Source: Eleusine coracana subsp. coracana
Lineage: Eukaryota; Streptophyta; Magnoliopsida; Poales; Poaceae
Assembly (NCBI GenBank): GCA_032690845.1
Contig: CM064430.1
Span: 50,131,882-50,195,881 of the forward strand
Reading direction: 5' to 3'
DNA: 64,000 nt
Of this stretch, positions 11,151-22,587 are shown piece by piece; position 1 is the first letter of the stretch, and each line of letters begins with the position of its first letter. The notes under the pieces were generated by a model. It was given only the letters and a program-made list of their open reading frames with translations, did no database searches and had not been told where the DNA came from. Position numbers and translations under genes: made by a program.

Positions 11151-11602
11151 ATTTTTCAACAAATATACGCTCTATTATTATTATAAAAAATATTCAAAAT
11201 ACTTGTATATAAGTTTAAACAAAAGAAATAAATATATACTTTCATTATTTTTTATATTATTAAAAGAAAAGAAAGTATTTATAATGTTATGATTTAATAA
11301 TTTGGTTGATATAAATTTAATGTAAATAAAAAATATTATATTTATTAATTTTTATAATAAAATATAAGAACTTGCACAAGGTAGGTTGATTGTTATGTTA
11401 TCTTTTGAGGATGTTTTGTTACCGATACAAATGACCTCTTATTCACTTTTCCATCTGTATAGTAGGGTGATTATGAAGCATGATAGAAAAATGGTACTCA
11501 CTTTTTATCGGAACTCGAGTCTAGCCTCCCGCATCGGACATCCGCCCACACTAAGATTAATTTACTCCATGTGTACATAATTCAGCTGGTTCCCTCATGA
11601 CT
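11151..11602. other. AT-rich spacer, nothing recognised
   Basis: Very AT-rich up to about 11370, then mixed sequence. No open frame or repeat boundary that I can support. Confidence 0.4.
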
Positions 11603-11681
11603 GGGAGCGCCTAATTAGCGCGCGCCAGCAGCCAAAGCTGCGGCCCAGCCAGGAGCGCCTAATTAGCGCGCGCTAGCAGCC
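11603..11681. repeat. Short direct duplication, 31-bp units 48 bp apart
   Basis: The GC-rich unit ggagcgcctaattagcgcgc plus cagcagcc occurs at 11603-11633 and again at 11651-11681 with two differences. The unit contains the palindrome GCGCGC and a ctaattag palindrome. Confidence 0.75.
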
Positions 11682-12484
11682 GAAACAACGGCCGTAAAAT
11701 TGATCCTTATGAGTCTTACAATCAATTTAATGGATAATTCCCTCAGAACTACATTTTCTTTCAGGCCTTCTCATCTCTACAACTCGCAATTCTCGCGAGA
11801 GAACCAAATCCAAGTTGGTGAAGATCATGATTTAGACTAGCATAGTAGTTATTACCTTTGCAATTGCGATTCAAATCTATTTGATCTTTATCTTTTTTCT
11901 GGTAGTTTTTGGTCTATGAAGATGCATTGTTAGATGCTCCATTTTCCCATTGAGCGTGCTTTTTCTTTAGAAAAGTTTTCGATCCTGCAATCTTTTCTTT
12001 TTAGGAAAGTTTTTCACAAAACTTTTGATGCAAATTTTGTTCAAAACTTTTGTTGCAAGTTTTTTACTGAACCCACCGCGGACCCCACCTCATGGACCCA
12101 CCATGTAGGGCCACAACGGGTCCACCAAAGGTCAGGCCCACCCCGCATGGATCCCACGGCACACGAGTCCCACCATGCACGGGCCCATCAGGACGTAGAC
12201 ACGGGCTTTTCTAGAATGAAAAGATATTTTTTCTAGAAAATATTTATACATAAACTTTGTTGAAAAGTTGTATTGAAAAAAAAAATCATGAAGAAGTTTC
12301 CTCTGAAAAAGTTTATTCCAAAACCTTGAAAGAAAACTTTCCAAAAATGGAAAGTTGTGGGATGGAAAAATTTCCAAAAATGGAAAGTGCTGGGACTGTG
12401 TATTAGAGAGGCCGCAGGATTTCCTCTAGCGTGCGGAATAACCTCCCCCCTCATGACTCCCCTCTTCCGCTCATGCTATTCACA
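11682..12484. other. Upstream region of CRK1
   Basis: No gene is seen. From 11940 to 12380 there are many short T-rich pieces built on tttctagaaaa-type inverted words. A GC-rich block at 12075-12205 repeats the word gacccacc and its variants several times. No confident TATA box sits in the 100 bases before the CRK1 start codon. Confidence 0.4.
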
Positions 12485-13479
12485 ATGGGTCACCACCGCT
12501 TTCTCTTGGCCGCCATTGTCGCTGCCGTGCTGCTCGTGCCCGGCGCCGCAGTCCCATGGGAGATGTACGGCACAACCAGCAGCTACGCTCCCAACAACAC
12601 GTTCGAGGCCAATTTCAATCGCATCGCCGCCTCCCTGTCGAAGAACATCTTGAGTTCCCGGGACCTCTACGCCACCACCGTCGTCGGCGCTGTCCCCGAG
12701 CTGGTCTAGGCCATGGCGCTCTTCCACGGTGATGTCAATGCCAAGGAGTGCTTCACCTGCCTCACCCCAGGCATTCCGCGACATTCAGAGCATGTCACTA
12801 CGGAAACAGACGTTTTGCCGTGTGTCAAAGTCACACGGCAAAGCAGGAAATACCCATGGCAGAAAGCTTTGTTGTGGGTTGCACATGACATAGTCCGCAC
12901 GGCAAAGATATTGTCGGTAAAGCAGGTTTTATCATGTGCCTTCTTTCAAACGCACGGTAAAATCTTGCCGTGTGGCCACGTTGAAGCACGGTAAAAAAAA
13001 AGACATCATCACCTGTCAGCACAGTGATGGCGTGCTTTATCGTGTGTCCGATGATTGGACCACAGTAAAGATTTCTAACTTTGTCGTATTCCCGACGGTT
13101 GGCACACAGCAAACTATACTGTGTTTGCCGTGTGTCATGACCTCCGACATATCAGAAATAACAATAGGACAAGATCCTCATCTGTGACATACACTGATAA
13201 CTAAGTGTTATGCCTAGTTTCATTTTTTTTCTCCCTAGTGAAGGCTGACGAATAAACAGAGGACTACTCGACCATCAAGTTAACAAGCAAGCTGAAAAGG
13301 TTCATTTCTAATGAATTCAGGCACCGAACTCCAGCACATTCGATCAATCAATTAATATACTAATCCTGACCCTAATCTGATTCACTAATTGTACTACCTA
13401 ATTCCAGAAAAGCGTATGAGCACTCTATTGAAAAAAAAAAGACAAACATATGACTACTACAGTCGGGAGGTCGGGACGA

Positions 13480-13545
13480 ACCAGAAATGCCGAGGTCGTA
13501 GCCGAAGAGGAGGCCGCCGCTGCGGGGGTCGGGCTGGGGCACCAG
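13480..13545 (-). pseudogene. Captured fragment of a sugar-transporter (MFS) gene inside the CACTA element
   Basis: On the minus strand the sequence encodes GGLLFGYDLGISG, which matches the conserved first-helix motif of MFS sugar/hexose transporters (general form GGLLFGYDxGISGG). The match covers only this motif. Flanking residues are unrelated or low-complexity, so this is a captured exon piece rather than a gene. Gene-fragment capture is known for CACTA elements. Confidence 0.6.
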
Positions 13546-13559
13546 GGGCTTGCAGCAGC

Positions 13560-14000
13560 TCCGTGTGTCAGGAGCGAGCGCTGAGGGCCATAGGGGCGGT
13601 GAGTTGGGGTGCCGAGGGGCTCCGGTCGTGGGTGTCGGGCGCCGGAGGGACGGGGACTCAGGGAAGCTCCCGACGGCGGTGCCGCCTGCGGGCTCGAGGC
13701 CGATCGGAGGCACGGCGGGCTCGATGGTGACCGGAGGCGTGGCAGATTTGGCGGCTAGCGGATGCATGGCGGTGGCGGCAGCGGGGGCGGCGGGCGCGAG
13801 CGGAGGCACGGTGATGGCGGCGGGCGTGAGGGGAGGCGTCGGTGGCAGTGGCGGGCGTGACCGGAGGCGCAGCGATGGCGGCGGGCGCATGGGGAGGCGT
13901 CGGTGACGGCAATGGAGGTGAGGGGAGGCGTCGGCGGTGGTGGCTGGCGAAATTGGAGGTGGCGGATGCAAGTGATGGGCGAGCGGAGGTGGCCGAAAAT
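13560..14000. repeat. GC-rich degenerate minisatellite inside the CACTA element
   Basis: The block is very GC-rich and repeats words such as ggcggcgggcg, ggggaggcgtcgg and gcgatggcgg at irregular 30-60 base intervals. Long open frames on both strands here (Pro/Ala/Arg-rich) result from base composition and are not treated as genes. Confidence 0.6.
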
Positions 14001-14099
14001 GGATAAGTCTCCAATCAAGGACTTATCCGAATATTTTTCTGTGTGCCACCCTACGGGCCAACGACAAAGAGCTAGCCCCCCCCCCCCCCCTAGGCACAC

Positions 14100-14690
14100 G
14101 GCAATATATGCCGTTCTATAAAAAAAATATTTGGACACTCAAACAATTACCAAATCTGGCATCATATAACTCATATTTTCTGTAGCCTATTAAAATTTGG
14201 TTGAAGTCAAAACTACACTGAGCGTTCATTTTGATTCAAAATTTGGAAGGTTTCTATTCAACGCTCTAATTCTTTTATGAGATTCTTTAATTTGTGAAGA
14301 ATATATATGACAGCTTGTGTAATATATTTTGTACTTTCTATCACAGTCTCTACGTATGATATAATGACGCTAGGACAATTCTCAAAAAATTTCAAACTTT
14401 GTTATTTTATAAAATTTAATTTCAAATGAACCACACAGCGATTGTTATATTTCATGTATAATATGCATAATTTTTCTTGTTCTTTCATTAAGATTGGCTC
14501 AAATGGGAATCATTATTAGCATTAAATATCAAATTTGCATGCACTTCATTGCATTATTCGAACCACTTTCAGTTCAAATTTGAATTTTCATAAAATAATT
14601 CAAATAAATTAATTAATTAACTAAATATAGCAAACATAATTAAAATTTTCATCAAATATCATTATCCAAGTATCATGCGAATGAAATGAA
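14100..14690. other. AT-rich interior of the CACTA element
   Basis: AT-rich non-coding DNA between the GC-rich block and the right subterminal repeats. A short poly-C run (about 14078-14091) precedes it. No gene recognised. Confidence 0.5.
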
Positions 14691-15660
14691 CTACAAAAAA
14701 TATAGGAGGAGGGGAAAAGGAAAGGGAAAAAAAAAGATTTTTGTCGTGTGCCAAGATGGGGCACACGTGTGCCTCGCAAGGCAGCACACGACAAAGGTTG
14801 TCACGTGGCCCTCACTTGCCGTATCGGCCGTGTGCCTTCTATCATGGCACATGACAAAATAATAATGATTGTTTGTCTGGCCCTGTCTTGCGTGTTTGCA
14901 AATAGCTACAGGCCTATTTGTCATGTGCCAAGTCGCCAGGCACACAGCAAAGATCAACTATGTAAAGCATGTGAAAGCCATGTGCCTTATCTTTGTCGTG
15001 TGTATTCTTTTGAGCACACGGCAAAAAGCTCCTTTCCCATATGTCCAATAAAAGACACAGGAAAACAACTCGACATACGACATACTTCCTCTTTCCCGTA
15101 GTGTACTGTGCTCCTTCTACTGGTTCCCGTAGTGTGTTCTCCTTCTACCGGGACGCCACCATCTACTACAACCCCTGCATGCTCCACTACTCCGACGTGC
15201 ACTCCCTCCCCGACAACGATACCGGCCCGACCAGCGACTCCTACCCCATCATCAACAACGGGAATGTCACCTCGGACCCGGAACGGTTCAATGAAATCCT
15301 TACGGCCCTCGTCAACGCCACCGCCAACTACGCCGTGTTCAACTCCACTAGAAGGTTTGCCACCCGGGAGGCCGACTTCAAACATGGAGTTCCCCAAGGT
15401 GTACATGGTGGCGCAGTGCCCGCCGGACCAGTCGCCGGTGCAGTGCCGGAAGTGCCTAGCTGGGATCATAAGGGACCGTTGGCAGCTTTTCCAGAGCCAC
15501 ATTGGAAGAATAGTGCTTTGGGTCAACTGCACCTACCGTTTTGAAACCGCGCCCTTCTATAATGGACCGGCCATGGTGCGCCTGGCCTCACCGAGCTCCC
15601 GAGCGCCTGTGCTGGCGCTGGCCGTTGAGGAACCAGCAGCAGCTGGAGGAGGTGAGTTAA

Positions 15661-15890
15661 AGCGTTTATGTACTCTTTTGAGCACTTTAGCAATCAGCTA
15701 ATAACACGTTCCACCTGGAGTCTTTTTTGTAAAGTTATCCATTACTATTAAGAAAGAACAAGTAACACATTCAATGTTGATGAACCGCGTTCGTCACCTT
15801 AAATCAAAATTGTTAAGTGATTGACACTTGTTTAGTGCGGGCCTGCGAGAGTGATGATTGAATTGTCACAAAACAATAACCAATAAGACA
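15661..15890. other. Unassigned segment between the CRK1 extracellular exon and the LINE
   Basis: CRK1 matches CRK2 up to the GGGELK codons ending near 15660; the match resumes at 18606. The first 230 bases of this gap have no recognisable identity. They may be part of the LINE-associated insertion or a separate event. Confidence 0.4.
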
Positions 15891-18210
15891 TCTCCCAACT
15901 ACCCTTTGGGGGGGGGGGGAGAGAGGATCCTCTTCTCTATTGGTTTAATCAAGAGAGTACAGTAATGGTACAGAGTACAATGATACACTCGGCATACCGA
16001 GGAGAGATTACAAAGGAGGAATACATTGGGAAACAAAGTCACACCATTGCCACATGTCAGCGCATGTAGTGCTATAGTGATGGCTCCACAGGTCGATGTC
16101 GCGGACAACCCCAGCAAAGTCTGCACAAGGTTGTGAACTTCAGAGCGGAAGATGAGATTGTTTCTTGCATTCCAGATTTGCCACATAGGATGAGTAGAAC
16201 GTCCGGCCATACGGACTGAGGCAGGCTATTTGGGCGACCGGCGTTCCACGGAGAGTGGATGGCTACCTGGTCGAATCTGATTCCGAGGCAGCTCCAGATC
16301 GCAGCAGTCGGCGGGCATGTTACAAAGAGGTGTTACGTGATCTCAACAATGTTCGAACAGTGTTCACACTAGGACGCTTCTTCCTGAATGAGTGTCTTGT
16401 AAAGCAAATTCGCTCTGGTGTTGAGGCGGTTTGCACAAAGGAGCCAAGCGAAGAACGTAACCTTAGTAGGAAGCCTAGTGTTCCAGATTATTTTAGCATT
16501 TGCATCGACAAAGTTAGAGTTGTGGAGAGCCGCATAAGTCGCGGCAGAAGAGTATCCTGGTTGGGAACAAGTAACCAGGTAGCGCTCATCGTCTGAATGA
16601 GTAAGAGACACGTCTGCAAGGGCCTACTGGATATCGTTGAGCTCGCTCTCGGCAGCACGGGTCAGGCGATCACGAAGCCCCAAAACTATGGCACCGGAAC
16701 TCAAGACCTCGCAGACGGATGCTTGGGCGCAAGTAGAGTGAGAAAAGAGGGCTGGATAAGCTAGGAATAGAGGGCCTTTCTGGTGCCAATCATCGAACCA
16801 GAAGGACGTGGAGAGGCCATTGCGTAAGACCACCTTTATCAGGGAGTGATAGCGATTGAGTTCCTCCTGAACAATGCAGCCAAGGAAGGTAGAATCCTGG
16901 TTGCCGCTCCCGAGGACTCCTTGGAGTTCCGACAGGAACCACTGCTTCCAGGGCAGCGGCTCAGACGAGTGCAGCTTGTGAATGAATTTCATCAAGAGGC
17001 AGTGATTTTGAGTCTCTAGATCTTTAATTCCTAGCCCACCTTCTATTTTTGGGATGAGGACCATATCCCAAGCAACTAAGCACTTAGCCCCTGTGCACTT
17101 CTCCTCGCCGGCCCAGAGGAAGGCCCGACGGTGACGGTCAAGCGCACAAAGGACCGTTCTTGATAGGAGGAGGGAAGACATGTAGTAAACTGCTAGGTTC
17201 CCCAACATTGAGATTGTCAACTTAATGCGAGCCCTGGCGTCAAGAAGGCGAGCGCTCCAGCAGGAAGGTAGCGATCGAAACTTGCCAACAGCGGCTGATA
17301 ATCGGAGACTCGAAGTTTAGTAGGAGAGAGGAGGAGGCCAAGGTAGGGTTGCGGGAAGGTTGAGATAGCGCAGCCTAGACAGGTGGCCATGGAAGTTGCC
17401 ACAGTATCGTCAATGAACATGGGAATAAAGGTTGTTTTATGATAGTTTATCCCGAGCCCCATGGCGTTGGAGAAATCATCAAGGATGAGCTTCAGCCGTT
17501 GGACGGCTCCTAGGTTGCCATGGATGAGGATCAGAGTATCGTCCACGTACTATAACACCGGGCACGGCAGTGTGGGGTTTACCGGGTGAGCGAGATGGCC
17601 TGCATTCCATGCCTGACGGATAAGACGCTGAAGGACATTCGCAACGATGATAAACAAGTAAGGCGAAAGCGGATCCCCCTGCCGTAGCCCATTTTTGCAG
17701 TTGATCCAATTGCCGGTCACACCATTAAGCATAACAGCAGTCTTGCCGGTGGTTAGAACTGAAGTTACCCAGAACCACCATATAGAGTTAAACCTGCGGG
17801 CCAAGAGGATGGCGTCCAAGCTCGACCAGTTCACTGAGTCAAAAGCCTTGCGGAAGTCAAGCTTAAGGACCACCGTAGGCTTCTTCCATTTATGGCAGCA
17901 ACTAAGGAGCTCCACCACGTAAACAAAATTTTCAGAGATGCAGCATCCTTTGAGAAAGCCAGTTTGATCAGCGTCGATTAGACTAGGAATTAGAGGTTGA
18001 AGACGGTTGGCCATAGCTTTAGTGAACAATTTGACTGGGCAGTTTTGCAGAGAGATTGGGCGAAAGACATCCGCGGTGCGGGCACCTTCTTTTTTGGGGA
18101 GGAGGATGAGGAACGCACGATTCAAACCATCCAAGTCTAAGGTGCCGTTATGAAAAGCTGTGAAAAGGGTCATGATATCATCCTCTACCAGAGGCCAAAA
18201 GGCACGGTAG
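15891..18210 (-). mobile_element. 5'-truncated non-LTR retrotransposon (LINE) inserted in CRK1
   Basis: Read on the minus strand, the pieces are in order. Reverse transcriptase (18173-17550) has FRPISLQNC, DQTGFLKG, LDFRKAFDSVNW and NGLRQGDPLSPYLF, followed by the active-site block YVDDTLIL (17548-17525) after an in-frame stop. A downstream connection domain has a GGLGIKDLETQN block (near 17030). A C-terminal zinc-finger-like zf-RVT region has IIWNTRLPTKVTFFAWLL (near 16460). Several stops break it. The endonuclease domain is missing, consistent with 5' truncation near 18210. The 3' end lies near 15891-15920, with the word aataaga on both sides (15881 and 18210) as a possible target duplication. 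Confidence 0.85.
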
Positions 18211-18235
18211 AATAAGAAGAGTTTTACTATCTAAA

Positions 18236-18510
18236 ATACTGGCCAGTAGTTTTAAAAAACTACTGGCCAGTAGTTTGAGGGTAATTTTGTAATTGCACTA
18301 TTAATTAGTAAATTTATATTTATTTTTATAATAGAATATTAAGTCTATGAAATTATTAAAATGTTAGTTTATCTTAAAAAATATAAAATATTAATTATTA
18401 ATCAAATTGTTAATATAACTTTATTTATAACAATAAAAACTAATTACTATAAATCTATAACTTTTATTTTTTTCGATATTGCCCTTAAATTGAGACTGGC
18501 GAGTAGTTAT
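18236..18510. mobile_element. MITE-like element with a palindromic terminus
   Basis: The right terminus, read inversely (AACTACTCGCCAGT), matches AACTACTGGCCAGT on the left; GAGGGTAAT inside the left end pairs with ATTGCCCTT near the right end. The left end also forms its own hairpin: TACTGGCCAGTAGTTTT is followed after a few A residues by its inverse complement (18238-18277). The interior is AT-rich and non-coding, typical of MITEs. Superfamily and target duplication are not determined. Confidence 0.55.
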
Positions 18511-19591
18511 GATTTTAGATTATGAAATCTATACCGTTAGATCAAACTATTGTCCATAAAAAACTAATTGCCGTGATATTTGCTCACACATTCATCAATT
18601 CACAGCGGGGAGAAAGTACCATGTTCCGGGTGTTGTTCTTGCCGTGGTGCCGGCTGTTCTAGCAGCCTTTAACCTGGTCGCATGCCTCTGTTTCTGGAGG
18701 CGGTGGCGAAAACCTGCGGAAGCGAAGAAACCATGTATGATCCAACAAATTTTGCTTGCTTTAACAGCGTGAAATGCTTCTAGTAATCCTAAAAAAAATT
18801 GACTTGTTGCGTTCGTTCTTTGAGCAGATCCCAGGTACCCGACCGAAGCAGAGGACGTCGAATTGCTGGACTCGATGATAATTGACGTCTCCACTCTGCG
18901 AACCGCGACCGGGAATTTTGACGACAGCAACAAGCTTGGCGAAGGCGGGTTTGGTGCGGTGTACAAGGGTGTCCTCCCGTGCAGCGAGGAGATAGCAGTG
19001 AAGCGACTGTCAGACAGCTCCACGCAGGGAGTGGACGAGCTGAAGAACGAGCTGGCGCTGGTGGCCAAGGTGAAGCATAAGAACCTGGTCCGCCTAGTCG
19101 GCGTCTGCCTGGAGGAGCAGGAGAGACTGCTGGTCTACGACTACGTCCCCAACCGGAGCCTAGACCCCATTCTCTTCGGTGCTGATGAGAATGAGGAGAG
19201 GCGCGAGCAGCTGGACTGGGAGCAGAGGTACAGGATCATCAGCGGCATCGCTCGAGGCCTGCAGTAACTCCATGAGGACTCACAGCTCAGAGTAATCCAC
19301 CGCGATCTCAAGGCCAGCAACATTTTACTCGACGCCAACATGAACCCCAAGATCTCAGACTTTGGCCTTGCAAGGATCTTCGGTCGTGACCAGATGCAGG
19401 CGGTCACAAGACATGTCGTTGGAACGTAGTATGTACAAGTGTACAACGACACTCTGTTTTAACTCTGTTCAGGCTCAACATATCATGAAGGCAAAACAGA
19501 TCGATTTTTTTCCTAAATTTCTCGTTTCAGTGGGTACATGGCGCCAGAGTAAGCGATGCATGGCAACTACTCGGTGAAGTCGGACGCCTTA

Positions 19592-19860
19592 GAGCTTGTT
19601 CAGTTCCAGTCGATTGGGCCAGAACACAGCCCAATCCGACCGGAACAAAATAGTTCAAAATGAAATCCCTTCTATTAGAAAATTGCTATTCGGTTAAGAT
19701 CAGGCCCGGAATGAAATTGGGTCCGTTTTAGTCATTTTATATAGCTAGAGGCCTAGATTAATTCTGCACCTCTTGAGGTCTGGAATGAAAACGACCGAAC
19801 CATTGATTCCCGGCCCAGAATAGTTCTTGGGCCTATTTCAATCAGCTGAAAACGAACAAG
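19592..19860. mobile_element. hAT-like MITE (269 bp) inserted in a CRK1 kinase exon
   Basis: The insertion splits codons that are continuous in CRK2 (between SDA and the FGVIVLE block). The termini are inverse repeats (GAGCTTGTTC left, GAACAAG right). The flanks GCCTTA (19586-19591) and GCATTA (19861-19866) look like a target duplication with one mismatch. Inverted gcccaat / attgggcc words occur inside. The TIR style resembles hAT-derived MITEs; the superfamily is an inference. Confidence 0.65.
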
Positions 19861-20306
19861 GCATTAAGCTTCGACGTCATTGTGCTCGAGATCATCACGG
19901 GGAGGAAGAACAACAACTGCTGCAACTCCAAAAGGTCGGGTGACCTCTTGAACACTGTAAGTGCCAACTGAAACATTTGAACACCATTGCGGCCACTGCA
20001 CAGTTTTGGCTCATGCTTACAAACCAACGTGCAGGTATTTGAGCAATGGGAAGCCGGGACGGTGATGGAGTTGGTGGACCCGTCCATGCTGAACGGCGGT
20101 TCCCGGAAGGAGATTTGCTGAGGTGCTTTCATATTGGACTGCTCTGCGTCCAAGAAGATCCGGCGTTCCGGCCGATGATGTCGTCGGTCGTGATGATGCT
20201 TAGCAATGACACGGTCACCCGCCATGCCCCATCCAAACCGGGGTTCTTCGCCAGAAACAACGGCGCTAACACGACCGGGTCAACGGCAGCGTCGGTGCAG
20301 GGTTAG

Positions 20307-22212
20307 CCACCGGAATGCAGAGTAGATTTCAGTTGATGATACGTAGAGAATGGGATATAGTAAGAATGTGTAGTTAGTGTTTCTGTATGGCTCTGTCATA
20401 TGAGGCGATGTGCAAGAAGTATCTCCCATTGTTTGTCTCTGATTTGGAGGTGGTCTGTAGTTAGATTTGCCATTAAATTCTGAGACTCGCTTCATCAGTT
20501 TTGGGTCGCGGTTACCCAAATGTTAGTGACACACTAATGGCGAATATGGTATCATAAATTTTTTCAATAGAGAATGTCGCATACTCGCATTGCCGTTTTC
20601 AACTGGACTGATATATGTTCTGTGTCTTCACATAGCACAACTAGCAACCATGGTGACCAAATCAACAATAGAATACGAAGATATGGACTATTTAGAAGAA
20701 ACTATGATTTACACGAAAAAAAACATTGTGAGGAAACCACAGGATGTGGTAAAATCTGCGGTTAGGCTGCCCAGATGGCTACAGCTCACGAGTGGACATT
20801 TTCACACAAATATTGATCGTAAAGTAACCTTCAAATCAATGGAGTGAAAATGTGAACCAGCCATCACATCCCCGCAGAGTCACCGATTAGTCTTTACAAT
20901 GATATTCCCTATGTGGGTTATGGGTTGTCGTCCTCAATGATAGAGTTAGTTAATAGGTAACAGCCAGCTCTTGCAAAAAATTAAAGATGAGTGAGATTCA
21001 TATTTAACTCTCTCATTTTTTTAGAGGTTGGCTCTTAAATAAGAGGTAACTGCCTTTTTTTTTTTTAATAAACAATTCTAAGAGGTAGCTTAGATGCAAT
21101 CGTTAGGTATGCTCTTATGAGTGGGAACACATATGTCGGGTGTGTCACTAAGTAATACTCTCTCTGTCTCAAATATAAGCATTTAGAAGGTTTGAATTTT
21201 TTGCCAAAATATTAGCATTCATAGAGATAAGATAAAATTTGGATTGATGGGTGACTGGTTAAGATAAAATGAGAGATATATATATCCTTTTATCAGTTGA
21301 CTAGATTGTTTTGCCCGCGTAATGCATGGGCTAGCATGCAAATAACAATATAAGATATTTCTCATATACTTTAGTAGTCTATTGCTTGGGTGAACAATTC
21401 TTTTAGACTTATATTAGAATTATTAATATACAATGTAAACATAATATGTCTGTTTAGATGGATCATGCTGGCATAATTGTGAAAAAATAAATCTGACTAC
21501 CCACAGCATAATAGAGACCATTAATGAACCATGAACAACAATACATATTTCTTTGATATAAGAAGGATCGATTCATACCGGCGACCTTTACGTGACAGTA
21601 TAAGAAGTCAGGTAGCATCTTTCTTGCTAGTGTCAGTTTGTGTATGCTAATAGCAGGTTAAAAGAAAGACAGAGATCAGTCCCTCCGCTTTCGTGCTCTC
21701 TTTTGGGTGTTGAGAAAATAGGAGAGCATGACAATCATAAGTAGTCCTGGCGTCCTTAGCTGTTCAGGGTCACGAACTAACCATCGAACGAAGATTTATC
21801 TCTGTTACCATGGACGTGTGTGTCCAGCACTTCCCCGAACCATGAATCCATATATGATAGGCTCGGGCACCCCACAATCTGTGTCTTGTGCCATAGACTT
21901 CAGCAATACCTAATCTGCCGTGCTTAAACATCTTATTAGGCTCGATCCCATCGGAAGAAGCACCTCGCCTCCATGTCCTCATCATGCGGAGAATTCAAGC
22001 ATAATCAAACCTCTTCTCCTCACACCTCTCTCTACTACGCAGTACGGCGTGTCCACACCCTTAATCATGCCAGCATGTTACTCCCTGCAAACCTCCCCGC
22101 ATTCACATCTTCCATTCTACGGGCTGCATAGTCCTGATCGTGTTGGAAGAATCAAATTCTGAGGGAAAGACAATTTAGATGGTTCAGCTCTGATGATTGC
22201 TTATAGACCTCT
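20307..22212. other. Intergenic DNA between CRK1 and CRK2, first part
   Basis: The first 200 bases are probably the old CRK1 3' untranslated region. The rest holds no supported gene. A single Stowaway-like terminus lies at 21155-21179 (tactctctctgtctcaaa followed by tataagc), without a detectable partner end, so it is a truncated MITE. Short open frames near 21730-22160 have no recognisable similarity. Confidence 0.4.
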
Positions 22213-22215
22213 TAA

Positions 22216-22587
22216 GGTCATTCTTAATGGGGACTTTCATTTCACTGTTATCAAGACTGCTACATCAGCTTTTTAGTTTTTTACAGGAGAATGAAAGTGT
22301 CTCTCTTAATGGCTCCTTTCATTTTACAATTTCATATACTTGCTGAACATTAAATTGGTGCATGATGTGGTATTAAATGAGCCATACAAATTATGTAACC
22401 ACTTCGAGAATGAAAGAAAGAGCCCTCAATACATTTTTTATCAGCCTTTTATTGACTTGGAAAAAGTGCAACGGCCTTTCACTAGGATGAAAGGATTTTC
22501 CTCTCTTTTATATTAAATATGTTGTTATATCATTTTTTTTATGTGGCACATAATTAAATGTGAATAAAAGACCCATTGAAAACGGCC
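22216..22587. mobile_element. Tourist-like (PIF/Harbinger) MITE, 372 bp
   Basis: The termini are inverted repeats with several mismatches: GGTCATTCTTAATGGG on the left and, read inversely, GGCCGTTTTCAATGGG on the right. Both are flanked by TAA (22213-22215 and 22588-22590), the target duplication length and sequence of PIF/Harbinger MITEs. The interior is AT-rich and non-coding. Confidence 0.65.

Larger units (their letters stand above)
12796..15134. mobile_element. CACTA (En/Spm-type) transposon inserted in the CRK1 exon
   Basis: The left end is CACTACGGAAAC and the right end reads cccgtagtg, its inverse complement. The 3-bp sequence TGT flanks both sides (12793-12795 and 15135-15137), the CACTA target-duplication length. 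Removing the element joins CRK1 in register with its paralogue. Subterminal regions (12805-13140 and 14740-15030) are packed with gccgtgtg / cacacggcaa repeats in both orientations, as expected for CACTA elements. No transposase is present, so it is non-autonomous. A second complete right end (cccgtagtg ending 15103) lies 31 bases inside the outer one. Confidence 0.92.
12485..20306 (+). pseudogene. CRK1: cysteine-rich (DUF26) receptor-like kinase pseudogene
   Basis: All parts of a CRK are recognisable by comparison with CRK2: signal peptide and first DUF26 (12485-12795), remaining DUF26 domains (15135-15660), transmembrane segment (18606-18734), kinase (18828-19428, 19531-19956, 20035-20306). 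It is dead several times over. A Trp codon of domain 1 is TAG at 12707; the first Cys of the C-x8-C-x2-C motif is Phe; an extra C shifts frame near 12764; another shift lies near 15390. TAC codons have become TAA at 19265 and in the APEY motif near 19553. A deletion shifts frame near 20100. A CACTA element, a LINE, and two MITEs interrupt it. The intron found in CRK2-4 between YK and G of the glycine-rich loop region is cleanly absent (near 18969). The product of a working copy would be a plasma-membrane receptor kinase. Confidence 0.93.

Noticed and set aside
13372..14138. Several long Pro/Ala/Arg-rich open frames within the CACTA element
   Set aside because: They arise on both strands from a GC-rich minisatellite. 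Only the short transporter motif is meaningful.
21728..22162. Overlapping small open frames as a possible gene
   Set aside because: Products of 60-80 residues on both strands without recognisable motifs, codon bias or splice context.
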